Position numbers and translations under genes: made by a program
Part shown: piece after piece, positions 1 to 11,540 of the stretch
Numbering within the stretch: position 1 is the first letter of the stretch
Layout: every line of letters starts with the position of its first letter
Origin: Megalobrama amblycephala
Taxonomy: Eukaryota; Chordata; Actinopteri; Cypriniformes; Xenocyprididae
DNA: 64,000 bases
Assembly: GCF_018812025.1 (NCBI RefSeq)
Contig: NC_063051.1
Location: 7,482,396-7,546,395 of the forward strand
Direction: 5' to 3'
The notes under the pieces: generated by a model
Databases searched by the model: none
What the model was told of the DNA's origin: nothing
The model's input: only the letters and a program-made list of their open reading frames with translations

Positions 1-1430
1 ACTACATCCTACTGTGCTGAATTTCGGTTGCCTTTGAGGCCACAGTCTTCACTGTTTTTCACAGATTACCATTATCTATTTTGTGGAAATAAATTGAAAT
101 GATAGAACGTGGGTAAAAATATTGAATGTGGCCAAATACTGATTTAATGGTCTAATGCTATTATTTTTCAATAATAGAGCCAAATGTGGTTGTGTAAATA
201 AGCACTGCACCTGTTGGAAAGAGAAATCACATCTCTGTAATGGCTAAATTTGGTTTTCTTATAGCAAATTGAGAATTTAGCTGAAGTCCTCTGCTTCTCT
301 GATTGTTCTTCTGAGAAAAAAGACCCTAGTAATCTCACGTGTCTCCTCTAGGGTTTCAGTGGAGATCGCAACAAAGTCGCCATGAAAGCGGTCTCAGAAT
401 CAGAAGTTTTGATGTCATATTGACGTATTGATCAGCATTGATGTAGTAATCCCTGCTGAAAGAAAAACCAAAGCGCATTGAATGGGATCTGTTATTGGTG
501 GGATTTGAAGGTGACAGAGCAGAAATCTGACCCCGCTAAAGAGCCCACAAGGGGAAAACTGGCGATTAGCGGGTCTATAATAAAGTGTCAAGAGTCCAGA
601 AGGCTATAGGACACATGTGGGTCATTCCTACTACTGCTCTGATGCTGCGTTGATTCTGTGCAAATATAATTCAGCATCAGATCAGTGTTGTTGTCATAAA
701 GCTTATATTTCACAATTAAAAAATATAATTTTACATTTCCATTCATCATGTTTCTAGATAAATAATTTCATATTTTAAACCATTAAATTAAAATAATTCA
801 TGCAACTTCTATGCCTCTTGCACTGTAAAGATATATATTTTTATCATATTAATTTTTAAAGATGGATTTTTTTTTTTTTTTTTACAATATCACAATTAAG
901 AGAACAAGAGTGAATCTTAAATAATTTGCTCTTTGAGCTGGTGCTGCAAATTTGTTTTATTTATTTTGCTGTATTTGCATTTAATTACAATTTTTTTGTT
1001 GTGTTCCTGGCTTCCTCACTAATGTCTAAAATGAAACACTGGTAATTTATTAAGAGATTCCTGGTGTTTTTTCCCCCAACTTTAGCCAGTTGAATTAGCT
1101 ACCATCAGACAATTATAGGGTATAGGGATACGGGAAAACACGAACATGAAACCAAAGCGATTCTACAAAATTCCTGTTACTTTATACTGGGTCCTAAAGC
1201 AAGGCCAACAGACCATACTCACCATAACGTCTTGAAACTTGTTACGGTTATCTGTCTTCTCTTGGGAATGATGCTTGTGTTCGTCTTCAGTATCACCAGC
1301 TGATTCTGCACCATTCTCTCTCTTCCGACTCCCGCGCATCCACATTTGAATTCTTTATACCAACGATTTTCCTCAGGCGCATTTTGCGTATGCATATCAT
1401 AGAGATGCATATACAGTTTCTTGGCTGTAC
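1..1430. other. Non-coding stretch, no recognised repeat
   Basis: No open frame of useful length and no repeat family I recognise. The first 660 bases are balanced in composition and look unique; the rest is AT-rich with a T run at 866-883. A pyrimidine tract ending in AG near 350 is followed by 23 open codons and a stop, but there is no donor or other support, so I do not call an exon. The first 660 bases could be ordinary intron or a conserved regulatory stretch; only an alignment to other fish would tell. Confidence 0.5.
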
Positions 1431-1440
1431 ACAGTAGGTG

Positions 1441-1551
1441 CGTCTCAATCAGCTCCCTAGTTCAGTAGTCAGCGCACTGATCAGGGAGTCAGCCACATTC
1501 ATTTACATGATATGATTCACGACCTAGGGAGTTAGGGAGCTGATTGAGACG
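1441..1551. repeat. Short inverted-repeat (MITE-like) element
   Basis: A perfect 19-bp inverted repeat, CGTCTCAATCAGCTCCCTA, lies at 1441-1459 and in reverse complement at 1533-1551, around a 73-bp centre. This is the form of a very small non-autonomous DNA transposon or a foldback remnant. No coding capacity and no clear target-site duplication. The family is not recognised. Confidence 0.6.
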
Positions 1552-2266
1552 AAGGGAGTATTTTCACTTCGACTTGATCCACCTTATTCCTGACTAGCCT
1601 ACTGCGTTTCGAATTATTCGGTTGTTAAGTCTGACGTCACGCGGCAGTCCTTCCGGGTCCAAACGCATGAGAGATGTGGATCTCATACCACAAGAAAAAC
1701 AACAAACGGTGCTAATATACACACACAGTGTGGTGTAATACTACAAAAACATTATAATTATAACCTTTATCTCCACCAAATTTCCAGATGGCCAGACAGT
1801 GATTCATCTTTTATAAATCGTTAAAATATTAATGTCTGTGAGGCTGTGAGCACGGAGACTGTTGTGTAGACTGTAAGTATTTAAAATGTTTAACTTTTTA
1901 AAATGTTTGATGTTTACTATGAATAACTAGCGCTCATAAACGGCCGCCGATGGCATTTGCAAGTGAAACGAGTTGAGGCTTGGACCCAGAAACGCCGTTC
2001 CTTACGTCACGACTTAACAAGCGGATGGGTTGCACTTCCGGTTTGGGGAACTTCCATTTAAAAAGACAAAAAATCGTTTCAAATCATAAGGTTACCCTAC
2101 AAATAAAGCTTATCCGTCAGTTTGACTGAATGAGCTGTCAATTTTTCTTTCATGTTTTATTTTCAGACATCGTGAGAATAACGTAAAGCTTGGTATTTTA
2201 ACGTGACGTTATAACAAGAATATCTATAGCAAGAGCTCTTTTCAGTCGCTGCTTTCTATCCTCGTG

Positions 2267-2296
2267 ATTATTATTATTATTATTATTTTTTTTTTT
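2267..2296. repeat. (TTA)n microsatellite with T run
   Basis: About seven TTA units followed by a T run. An open frame across it is an artefact of simple sequence. Confidence 0.9.
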
Positions 2297-2526
2297 GTCC
2301 CTTTGCATACCGCTGTAACAGAACAGACCACAATTAACTATAATTTACGATATATCCCATTAATAATTCACTGGAATGCTCGAAGAATCTCTCGTTTTTC
2401 TCCTCAAAGCCTCACGTCTCTTTTCAGGTTTGTTTTCACAGGTAAATACAATTTACTCTCTCTAAAAAAGATGGAAATCACTTTGAAATAGTATCACGCA
2501 ATGCTGAAGTTCATGAACAATTTTTA

Positions 2527-3466
2527 TTAAAGGTGCCCTAGAACCAGTTTTAACAAGATGTAATATGTCCCCTGAACGTGTCTGTGAAGTTTCAGCTCAA
2601 AATATATACAATACCGCATAGATTTTTTTAATTAATTTTTTTTAACTGCCTATTTTGAGCCATAATTATATATGCACCGATTCAGTGCACGGCCCTGGCC
2701 CCCGAGCTCTCGACTGCCTTAAACAGCATAAACAAAGTTCACACAGCTAATATAACCCTCAAAATGGATCTTTACAAAGTGTTCGTCATTCATGCTGCAT
2801 GCATGCATCGATTCCTGTGAGTATAGTATTTATTTGGATGTTTACATTTGATTCTGAGTTTGAGGCTGTGCTCCGTGGCTAACGGGCTAAAGCTAACATT
2901 ACACACTGCTGGAGAGATTTATAAAGAATGAAGTTGTGTTAATGAATTATACAGTCTGCAAGTGTTTAATAATGAAAATAGCGACAGCTCTCTTGTCTCT
3001 GTGAATACAGTAAGAAACGATGGTAACTTTAACCACATTTAACAGTACATTAGCAACATGCTAACAAAACATTTAGAAAGACAATTAAAAAATATCACTA
3101 AAAATATCATGATATCATGGATCATGTCAGTTATTATTGCTCCATCTGCCATTTTTTGCTATTGTTCTTGCTTGCTTACAGTCTGATGATTCAGCTGTGC
3201 ACATCCAGACATTTTGCCCTTGTCTAATGCCTAGAACATGGACTGGCATATGAAAATTTTGGTGGCGTACATATTAATGATCCCGACTGTTAAGTAACAG
3301 TCGGTTTGCCTGTTTTTCGGAGGTCTTTTGACTCCGAAATGAGATTTACATAAGAAGGAGGAAAGAATGGTGTTTGAGACTCACTGTATGTCATTTCCAT
3401 GTACTGAACTCTTGTTATTCATCTATGCCAAGGTAAATTCAATTTTTCATTCGATGGCACCTTTAA
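2527..3466 (+). mobile_element. TTAA-flanked non-autonomous DNA transposon, family A copy 1
   Basis: The element begins TTAA-AGGTGCCCTAGAAC and ends with the inverted form GGCACCT-TTAA, so it is flanked by a TTAA target duplication as in Kolobok and piggyBac superfamilies. The end sequence AGGTGCC fits Kolobok-like elements better than piggyBac, but this is inference. It is 940 bp long with no transposase. Two more copies lie at 27313-28301 (opposite strand) and 53948-54906. It contains the conserved 53-bp mini-exon at 2764-2816. It sits inside an older element with CCACCTTATTCCT ends. Confidence 0.8.
2764..2816 (+). other. Conserved mini-exon-like ORF with 5' splice site, family A copy 1
   Basis: ATG followed by 17 codons, reading MDLYKVFVIHAACMHRF, runs without a stop into GTGAGT, a consensus 5' splice site. 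The same 53-bp ATG-to-donor spacing is present in the other two copies of the element (27972-28024 minus, 54208-54260 plus). This may be the first coding exon of an ancestral transposase or a captured host exon. No partner exon was identified and no function is assigned. Confidence 0.4.
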
Positions 3467-3780
3467 GGCAACGTATATTACACAATACAGATATATATCA
3501 CTATAGTTATATTTAACCCTTACGTTATTGCTGTGGAAAGAATCGCGCTGTGTTGAAAGTACCTTGTTGATGCTTTTACACTTTTAAATGTACTTTTAAT
3601 GTTCGTTGGTTGAAAGTTTAAGTAGAATAATGACATTTTTTAAAGTATTATTGCATTCATAGAGCGAGTCTTTCACTGACAGCTTAATGGAAGTTACACC
3701 CATAATTTGCGCAAAGCGCCATGGGCTGTAGGAATAAGGTGGATAGATTGACTAAAAACAATTAAATATGTTAGGGTAAT

Positions 3781-4924
3781 ATAAATTTTTAATTTTAACT
3801 GTTCACCTTAAGCTAATATTACTACAATGCATATTTTTGAATGGAGATAATTATTCGGAAGTCATTTATTGAGCCAATATGTAATAGTCAGTTTCCACAA
3901 TTCTTCAAATATTTTTTACAGTGTAATGTAAGATAACTCTTTATTTCCACCATATTCATTGATAAAGTTTGACCAGAGTGTGTTTCTGAAAGTCTGCTGA
4001 GCCCTTTTATAGAAATACTTCCTGAAATCACCACACAAGCATATTTATTTTTAGGCAGAAAGTTAGAGAGTTCTGGCGCTGCATAACTGGTATGACAATA
4101 CACGCAGCGGATACTCTGCCTTCCCTCGCGTAACCCTGAGAGAGTGACAGTGAGTGTTGGTAGTGGCCGCTAATTCTCTTCCTCCTATCTCTGTACTTAA
4201 TCATCCAATCAATCTTGCCTTTGACAAAGGCTCCTGTGATAGAACATCTCTGCCTGCAATCTCTTCTCCATCTCTGCTGCTCTCAGGCCTGTGGGGAAAG
4301 AGAGAGAAGGACTATGCGGAGGGGGTCTTAATCTACTCATTCAATTCCTGCCAATGCTCATCGCTCTCTCTCTGTTTCAAAGGGCAAATGGAGCATGCGG
4401 CCAAAAAACACCACCACCAAATTACATTGTCTCTTCTGAGTTCTCTTTCCTTCTCTCTGCACTTTTTCTCTAGTTTTTTTGCTCCTTCTCTGTGTTTCAG
4501 TGGTAGTGGCTGACTTCTGAAATGAGAATGTTTTCGTGTTTGTAGTCAAGTGTAAATGAATGTTCCAGTTCGATTTGATCATTGCACAGTTTCTAGTTTA
4601 AAGGTATATGCATTTAGTTGACTCTCTCAACAAGCAACCAAAATTCTATTCCTGTGCCTTTTGAACTCCTTTAACCTATGAAAAAATGTATATGCTTGTA
4701 TTAAGGCAAGAGCCAACAGGTCAATATATTAGGGTAAAAATGTTTATATCACCATAAAACAGATATCACTATACTTTCCCAAGGTTATTAATCACAGTAC
4801 ATTAAGACAATTGTTTTGCATTAAAAGTTTTCTGAAAAGTTATTTTAAAAATGCAAATGAGCATTATCTTATTAAATATGCACATATTTGCATACATTTT
4901 GAGAACAGAAATTATTTGGAAATC
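3781..4924. other. Non-coding stretch, pyrimidine-rich centre
   Basis: Unique-looking DNA. Bases 4230-4500 are rich in CT runs on the plus strand, which opens frames of up to 119 codons. These are serine- and leucine-rich low-complexity readings on both strands at once and are not genes. Nothing else recognised. Confidence 0.6.
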
Positions 4925-5503
4925 TACAAGAGACTTTTAAAATTGAAAGGGACTTTTGTAAACAAAGGACGTTGTTTTAGCGCTGTCATGGAAAATTCCC
5001 TTAACTGTAAAAAGGACAAATACAATGATCGCTTTCCTTACCTACGGCCGAATCACAGCCGTGCTGATATACAGAAATATCACACGAGTAGCCATGTGAT
5101 ATGACTGTATATCAGCATGGCTGTGATTCGGCCGTAGGTAATCACTGCGTGCTGATATACAGCCATATTGCACAGTTACTCGTGATACTGCGTTTATAAA
5201 ACAGTTAGACGTCACTAGTTTGAAAATAAATAAGAAATAACTTTAAAACTCTCTTTTGTGCAGAACTACTTCTTTCCGCCATGGATTCAAATCTCAAGTT
5301 GACAGTTTGACCAAGGCTCCGTTACTAAATCTAAAAGGTCACTTTAGAACTAGTAACGAAGGAATGTTGAGTCCCTCCGATGTCCGCTGAGGAAAGCGAT
5401 CTTTGTATTTGTCCTTTTTACAGTTAAGGGAATTTTCCATAACAGCGCTAAAACAACGTCCTTTGTTTACAAAAGTCCCTTTTAATTTTAAAAGTCTCTT
5501 GTG
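4925..5503. mobile_element. Foldback element with ~113-bp outer arms
   Basis: Bases 4925-5038 and 5390-5503 are inverted copies of about 113 bp with only a few mismatches; both carry the CGTTGTTTTAGCGCTGT block. A second, tighter inverted repeat (5039-5074 with 5105-5140) is attached directly to the left arm. The interior has no long frame. The layout is that of a foldback or long-TIR non-autonomous DNA transposon. The true insertion borders may lie outside the arms, because the right flank up to about 6255 also looks repetitive. Confidence 0.7.
5039..5140. repeat. Strong hairpin: 36-bp inverted repeat, 30-bp loop
   Basis: The arms at 5039-5074 and 5105-5140 are reverse complements over 36 bp with a single mismatch. 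They include CCTACGGCCGAATCACAGCC and its inverse. A transcript or single strand here would form a long stem with a 30-nt loop. It is part of the foldback element at 4925-5503. Confidence 0.85.
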
Positions 5504-6398
5504 ACTGATTCATTCACTCGTAAAGTTTGCCACCATCTAATGCCGTATTAATGTAACTTTCACTCATTACTACACTAATGGACCCTTTATCAATACAAAA
5601 TACAATATATTATTTATATAAAATAATATTTATTGAACAACAATATTTAAATGAACAACAATAGCCATTATAAATGACAATAGGAAATAAACACAATTGT
5701 ACAATTCACTCAAACATACAAAAGCAGTGCTCTACAGGATGTAAGTTAAATATAGCCTTAATATTATTAAATTTAACATAGGCCAATTCGATTTGCTCAG
5801 GAGCAAGTAATAGATTAATAAGACCAAAGATTGCCCTTTTTATGTACCCAAAATGAATTATATCTCATGTTTAACCACTATAAGACACAGCGGCAAATCC
5901 CCGAAGCACTGGCCGAGATGAAGCTGTTCTTGGCGGGTACAGGAGCACTGAACGACCGCTGACGGCCTGGAGCTCGCATCTCCGAAGACATCTAAAATAG
6001 GCGATATGATTAAATATGAGTCACATATTTCAGGTCTAAACAACTACATTCTCACCTAAAAAAAACTCTTAAAACTACAGTTCGTGGTACAAAAAGTGTA
6101 GTATTTATAAAATGTACGGTGGATTTGCTCGGACGCCATGACTTCAAGCGGAGTGATACAAACGGTGAAAAGATAGGAGTGCTGTTATCACTAGAATATC
6201 GCACGGCTCTCAGCCAATCAGATTCAAGAACCAGAAAGAACTGTTCTATAAAGTGTAATAAAACAAACAATTAAATGTATTTTGGATGTTTTGTCAAAGA
6301 AGGTAAGTTATTTAAGCAAAACCTTCCATACCGTAAGTCCAAAATCTCAAAATTGACCAGTGCGTGAAAAAAAGTGGTATTGCCTATGTTGTCTTGCC
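5504..6398. other. Non-coding, probably transposon-derived
   Basis: AT-rich to about 5860. A block at 6060-6255 reads on the minus strand through CTGATTGGCTGAGAGCCGTG and resembles a module that often accompanies the preceding foldback element in cyprinids (memory, unverified). It may be the far half of one larger element. Frames of about 60-70 codons on the minus strand show no domain. Confidence 0.4.
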
Positions 6399-6987
6399 TT
6401 AAAGGGGACCTATTATGCTAGAAAATAGCATAATATTACCTATACTAGAATAGGTTTTCATGCTTGATTTTCAAAAACACATTATTTTTCACATAGGGGC
6501 CTACTGTATTTTACATTGTTGCAGCACCTCTCTTTTCAGAAACGCTCTGATTAGTTCCAGTCTCTATGAAGCCCCTCCTTCGAAAAGCACAATGTCCTCT
6601 GATTGGTTTGCTGGACCAGTGTGCTGTGATTGGTCAAACTCTTCGAGTATGTTTCAGAAATGTCACAGCCCTTACCATAACTGTGAGTTTCAACATACTG
6701 CTAATGCAACTCAGGCAGGCCTCGCCCCTTCATTTTGCGTATTCCTTCTGTGGGAATTATTTAAATGGGGAAGATTGTGAAGTACGTTCCCGGAAGAAAA
6801 CTGAAGAGTACAATCGAGGTGTTTCAGGAAGTTCAGAAACAGTGCACAATGATATAGAGAATAACTCCCTTTGGAGTGACTTTGTGCTTTGTAACTTTGC
6901 AGATCTTTTCATGCAACATTAAACAGCAACAGCAACATTACAGTCTAAAAGTTGAAAATGTAAAAAAACATAATAGGACCCCTTTAA
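6399..6987 (+). mobile_element. TTAA-flanked non-autonomous element, family B
   Basis: The left end is TTAA-AGGGGACCTATTATGC and the right end is ATAATAGGACCCCT-TTAA, giving inverted ends with TTAA at both sides. It is 589 bp long without transposase. Overlapping frames of 106 and 118 codons inside are not conserved-looking and are treated as chance. It is a MITE of the TTAA-targeting type (Kolobok-like by its AGGGG end). A related but distinct 5' end, GGGACCTATTATGC, recurs at 30947. Confidence 0.75.
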
Positions 6988-8146
6988 GGGGAGTATAATG
7001 GCATAGCAGATTTATGCTCAGGCACTTTAACTAATATTGAGTATTGCATCACTATTTGCTCACTATTTGCATCACACAGTGTTCATTAAAAGCCCAGCAA
7101 GTGTAAACAAGTTCATTGTTAATATTGGCTGATAACAAGTTATTCTTGAGAGTCGATCATTCAGTAATAATGAAAGGGGTTTGGAGCCAGAGCCACTGAA
7201 GTTTGATCATGTTTGGTAATATTGTTTTTTATATTGTTAATTATGTCCTCATCTGATTTTTTTTTTTTTTTTTTTGGACTGAGGCACTGCATGCCTTCTC
7301 ACAGGAAACGCCCCTTCCTTCTGTAGCTTTCCACCCTGAGCATCTCTCTCTTTCTGTCTTAAAATGAAGCTGTTTGAATTCCTCTCTGATGTGAGGAACT
7401 TGTGAAATGTGGACGGGCTCAGTATGAGAGGCCCGATTTGATGCAGTGAGTTTGCTTTCAAGATGACATTTCATTCTTCTTTCTTGCTTGCATTCTTTCT
7501 CTTTCTCTCATCACATAAAATCTCACCCACTTGCTTACTCTTGTCTCAGTCTGTTATGTATGCACAGTCACTCTCGTGCCACATGCGCAAACATTCATTC
7601 GATATTATATTTGCACAATTATGACATAGGGCCTCGTAGGGTTCCTTACCACATACACTCGAATTACCATAAAACAGTCAGTCCAACAGGAGCACTGTCT
7701 GTGTGTATGTAACATGTGTTGGTTTAAAGGTGATGTTGTTACTTTCTCATATTCCAGTTTAAAACTGAAGTTAGTATTGTCAGCTAAAATAATGATTTTA
7801 ACAGCAAGCAAACCTTTTTTGTTAATTCTGCTGAAAAATGCAAACACTGAATTTGTGTTGATTTTAAAACAAAACATACTTTTTGAGAATCTCAGCCCAG
7901 CATAGCAACTCTGGCTCAACCAATGACATGAGTTTGAGGCGGAGTTAACTCTTTTGTCTGACCAATGGCAGATAGGGGTGTGTACTATTAACATGATTTG
8001 AAATCAATCTGGGTTTTTTTTGTTGCTATTATTTTTATTCATTAAATTTTTTATTCATTATACTCTTCAGCAATTATACCTGAAATAATTAAATATTATC
8101 CAGTTTAATAAAATATAATGATCAGTTGAACAGTTGTCAAGATACT
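6988..8146. other. Non-coding with T run and repeat fragments
   Basis: A T run lies at 7257-7275. Bases 7720-7985 contain blocks such as CAACCAATGACATGAGTTTG that look like a degraded interspersed repeat. The 129-codon minus-strand frame over 7605-7994 has no motif and overlaps a frame on the other strand, so it is not called. Confidence 0.4.
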
Positions 8147-8670
8147 TTAAAGGGTTAGTTCACCCAAAAATGAAAATTATGTCATTAATTATGCACCCTC
8201 ATGTCGTTCCACACCCGTAAGACCTTTGTCCATCTTCGGAACACAAATTAAGATATTTTTTATGAAATCTGATGGCTCATTGAGGCCTGCATTGCCAGCA
8301 AGACAATTAACACTTTCAATGCCCAGAAAGCTACTGAAGATGTATTTAAAACAGTTCATGTGACTACAGTGGTTCAACCTTAATTTTATGAAGCGACAAG
8401 AATACTTTTTGTGCGCCAAAAAAAAAACAACAACTTTATTCAACAATATCTAGTAATGGGCAATTTCAAAACACTGCTTTGTGAAGCTTCAAAGCTTTAC
8501 GAATCTTTTGTTTCGAATCAGTGGTTCAGAGCTTTTATCAAACTGCCAAAGTCACGTCCCCTAGTGGTGAACCATTGAAATTTCGAAACACTTATGACAT
8601 AATGAAGCCTTGTTTACTGAAATCATGTGACTTTGGCAGTTTGATACACGCTCCAAACCACTGATTTTTG
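8147..8670 (+). mobile_element. GTTCACCCAAAAATGAAA-type element, left end, with second IR module
   Basis: Begins TTAA-AGGGTTAGTTCACCC at 8147 and runs through the family signature (CACCCTCATGTCGTTCCA, then AACACAAATTAAGATATTTT) to a break near 8455. Bases 8456-8670 are a second module with a perfect 20-bp inverted repeat (8536-8555 and 8627-8646, TATCAAACTGCCAAAGTCAC). The matching right terminus is absent. The same family forms the palindrome at 28689-29672 and gives truncated ends at about 15998, 42905 and 50414. Confidence 0.6.
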
Positions 8671-9712
8671 CACTTATTTTTATTCATAAATTATACACTT
8701 ATGCTTTTAAATTATTGTAAAGCACAGAATGCAGATCCCTGATATGCATCTACTAATTTTGGTTTATTAAAATAAAAAAGTTCATACTCAAAGCGATGAG
8801 TGAATTTATCAAATTAATGACACAAGTTGATTTGAACATAACAAAACAACAAAATATTATGCTAAATGATTTGTGTGTAACCTAATTAATATTCAAGAGA
8901 TAAGCATCAGTGAACCTCGCCACTTTTTAAAATAAAGTGAGTGACACTCATGCCTCAGTTTAAGGCATCTCTCTCTCTCTCTCTCTCTATATATCTTTTT
9001 TCCTTACTTTGAAACAATAAAACAAGTCCAATGAAAATGAAGCTAGGAGTTGAAATAGTAGAAGATTCAACTTACAGCAAATGTTTTGACAGAAACATGA
9101 CATTCCATCAGACAGAGATATATTTACCTGACTTCTACTTTCCCACAAGACCTCTAAACACTTCCAGCTATCAAGCAGCAAAGAAACGTCCTTCTCTACC
9201 CAGTCTCCACTTCAGACGGCCCACCCACGGACCGCCCACACTCCCTTCACTGACCGCCTGATGTATATTGCTCACAAAACTGGAAAGCAGTTTCTCCATC
9301 TGGTAAGATCTAAGGTTTTGGCTGGCTTGATGCAACCTTCAGGAGAAAAAGGTGCACAGGTGTGTTTTTATAATTCTGTCTGGAAATAACGTGTGCAATG
9401 AGAAGGAATTAATCACTGGGTTTGTCAGGTTATGGCATAAAATTTTTATACTTTGAGACAATAAGTAGCAAGGTAACAAGATATCCACCAGCATCATTTT
9501 CCTTCTTCACTCACAGACTACTAAATCTACCTGCCGACTTTGGAAGAAACATTTCAAACATGATCAAAAAAGTAACTGTAAACATGTATAAAAACACTTG
9601 TTAAAACATTTATCTCACTTAATCTCACAGTAATAATATCATTGCTTTAAAATGATGTTTAATATTTTACTTATATTCTTTAGTCAGAATTAATGATCAG
9701 TAAAATGTATTT
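8671..9712. other. Non-coding stretch with CT/AT microsatellite
   Basis: Contains (CT)n at 8968-8988 passing into (AT)n. A 76-codon plus-strand frame over 9031-9261 is compositionally protein-like but lacks a recognisable domain. Otherwise nothing recognised. Confidence 0.4.
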
Positions 9713-9870
9713 TTGATTTTTTTATTCAATTTTTATTTATTTTTTTATTTATTTAATTTTATTTATTATATTTTTCAATTTATTTTTTATTTATTTCAAT
9801 TTATTTTTTTATTTATTTTATGTTTTATATATTTTATTTTTATTTATTTCATTTTATTTTATTTTATGAA
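9713..9870. repeat. TTTAT-rich low-complexity tract
   Basis: About 160 bases of near-pure T and A built of TTTAT/TTTATTT units. The 67-codon frame over it (phenylalanine, leucine and tyrosine rich) is an artefact. Confidence 0.9.
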
Positions 9871-9944
9871 TTTATACAAAAATAGGACTATACAACCAAA
9901 GAAAATTTACCAATGAAGTCAGGGGCAAATGTAACACTACTTAT

Positions 9945-10030
9945 GAACAGAACAGAACAGAACAGAATAGAATAGAATAGAATAGAATAGAATAGAATAG
10001 AATAGAATAGAATAGAATAGAATAGAATAA
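9945..10030. repeat. Pentanucleotide microsatellite, GAACA to GAATA switch
   Basis: A tandem array of 5-bp units: the first three or four read GAACA, and the following fourteen or so read GAATA with almost no errors. A single C-to-T variant has been amplified. Nothing coding. Confidence 0.95.
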
Positions 10031-11540
10031 TCCATCTTATGTCAAACTCTATAGAGAGAACACGATATAATTCTGCCTGTAATGCTTTAAAATGCTTTCT
10101 AGCTTGGCATGTTTTGCAACTGAGATATATTCAGAGATTGTGTTAGCCTTCTTACAGTGAAGCAAACGTCTTTGAGTTTAACGCTTGATACTGCGGAATT
10201 TGATGTCCTCAGGATATGACAACCTCGTCCTGCAGGAAGAAGACAGGAACGCTCTGTACAAAGCGCTCTGGAGAAAATCTTTGAAATCCACTTACTTATC
10301 ATAGCGTACGGTACTTAATGTTCACAGGCAACCTGTAATCAGCTTCCAAATAACAGCATAAAGCAGGAGAAGATGCAGAGGTGAGCGGTGTATGAATGCT
10401 GAATTCACTCATATAACCACCTGCTTTCTGAGAGAGACGAGGTGCTGTCGTTAATCACTTTTATCATATCCTATATTTACTCCCCCATTTTGCTCTCACA
10501 GATCAGTTGACATCATATCTCACTGTCTCAGGTGAGAGGTGAGAAAACGGAATTAAATTTAGAATATGAGCATAAAATCTGAAACATGCACCATTAACTG
10601 TAATGGAATTGGAAAGGCATATTTTCACACATATTAACACACGAGTGTTATATGGTCTGTTCAGTGTTTAGTTACTCAATTAGCATGCTTTTCTTGTTGT
10701 TTTATCCTCATCGAAATTCATAAACATTAATAAAGGCACATTTTGTGCCTGACGATGCCAAAAATAGTGTTGTTGCAATAAACTGTAATAAATTCAAACA
10801 ATAAATTCTTTCAGGGGTGTATTAAAATTAAACCACAAAATGAAATATACAATATATTTATGATATTTTACAAAAATATTGGATAATAAAATTAAAAGTT
10901 TATATGATGGCGTTTAAAGTTTTTATGAAATCAAAATTGATCCTATTTACTTTGTCAGCACACGTTGCCATGAACAATTTATCCGTGCAAGTAAAAAAGA
11001 AAAATTTGTTTGTCATGGTAATCAGTTAATATAAATGCTTGAAATACATAATACTTTAATACTCTTGCACTGTGCTGGGCTAAACATTTTATTGTCATAG
11101 GATGCTTTATCTATTGCATTATTATCCACAGTATTTTTTAGATCTCTGTGTTTATGCTTAAATTTCTGTTTTTGTTCCCCTTGTGATTTCCACCTTCCTT
11201 AACTTCTCCATTTACTCTAAATGTAATTAAGAACCTTCAACCCAGCTAAGCTGATGTCTGTTCAGGAAATATGTCCCTCTGGATTGCACAGTGGGTTTGG
11301 CACAGCCAGAGAGAAAGAGAGAGTGTGTCCAACTGTGAAGAAGTCTCCTCTCAAAATGCAATGTAAGCTGTTCAGCAGAATTAAGTGGAACAAGAACTTT
11401 GGTAAAACAAACTAGCACAGCTGGTAAAATTGTTTAAAGATTTTGATTATTTATTTCATGGGACTCCGGAATTCTGTAGTTGAATATTTTTGATCACTAA
11501 ACTGTACATTTGACAATTTCCTACAGTGCCGTTCACATCT
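10031..11540. other. Non-coding stretch
   Basis: Unique-looking DNA with no repeat family, long frame or RNA gene recognised. Mildly AT-rich. Confidence 0.5.

Larger units (their letters stand above)
1561..3780. mobile_element. Composite non-autonomous DNA element interrupted by a TTAA element
   Basis: The 15-mer ATCCACCTTATTCCT occurs near the left edge (1577-1591) and in reverse complement near the right edge (3730-3744), consistent with ends of one old element. Inside, about 45 bases near 1620-1665 recur inverted near 1975-2025 (shared TTGTTAAGTC and GGGTCCAA blocks), a second inverted pair. The TTAA element at 2527-3466 is nested in it. No transposase is visible. Outer borders are approximate because no target duplication was found. 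These blocks resemble repeats common in zebrafish, from memory only. Confidence 0.45.

Noticed and set aside
350..431. Possible terminal exon after a CTCCTCTAG acceptor
   Set aside because: Only 23 codons to a stop, and no upstream exon or coding signature.
4154..4582. Overlapping frames of 60-119 codons on both strands
   Set aside because: They come from CT-rich low-complexity DNA, are open on both strands at once and show no domain.
6460..6922. Two overlapping plus-strand frames of 106 and 118 codons
   Set aside because: They lie wholly inside a TTAA MITE and do not resemble any transposase.
9031..9261. 76-codon plus-strand frame
   Set aside because: Composition is protein-like but there is no domain, no clear splice context and no neighbouring exon.
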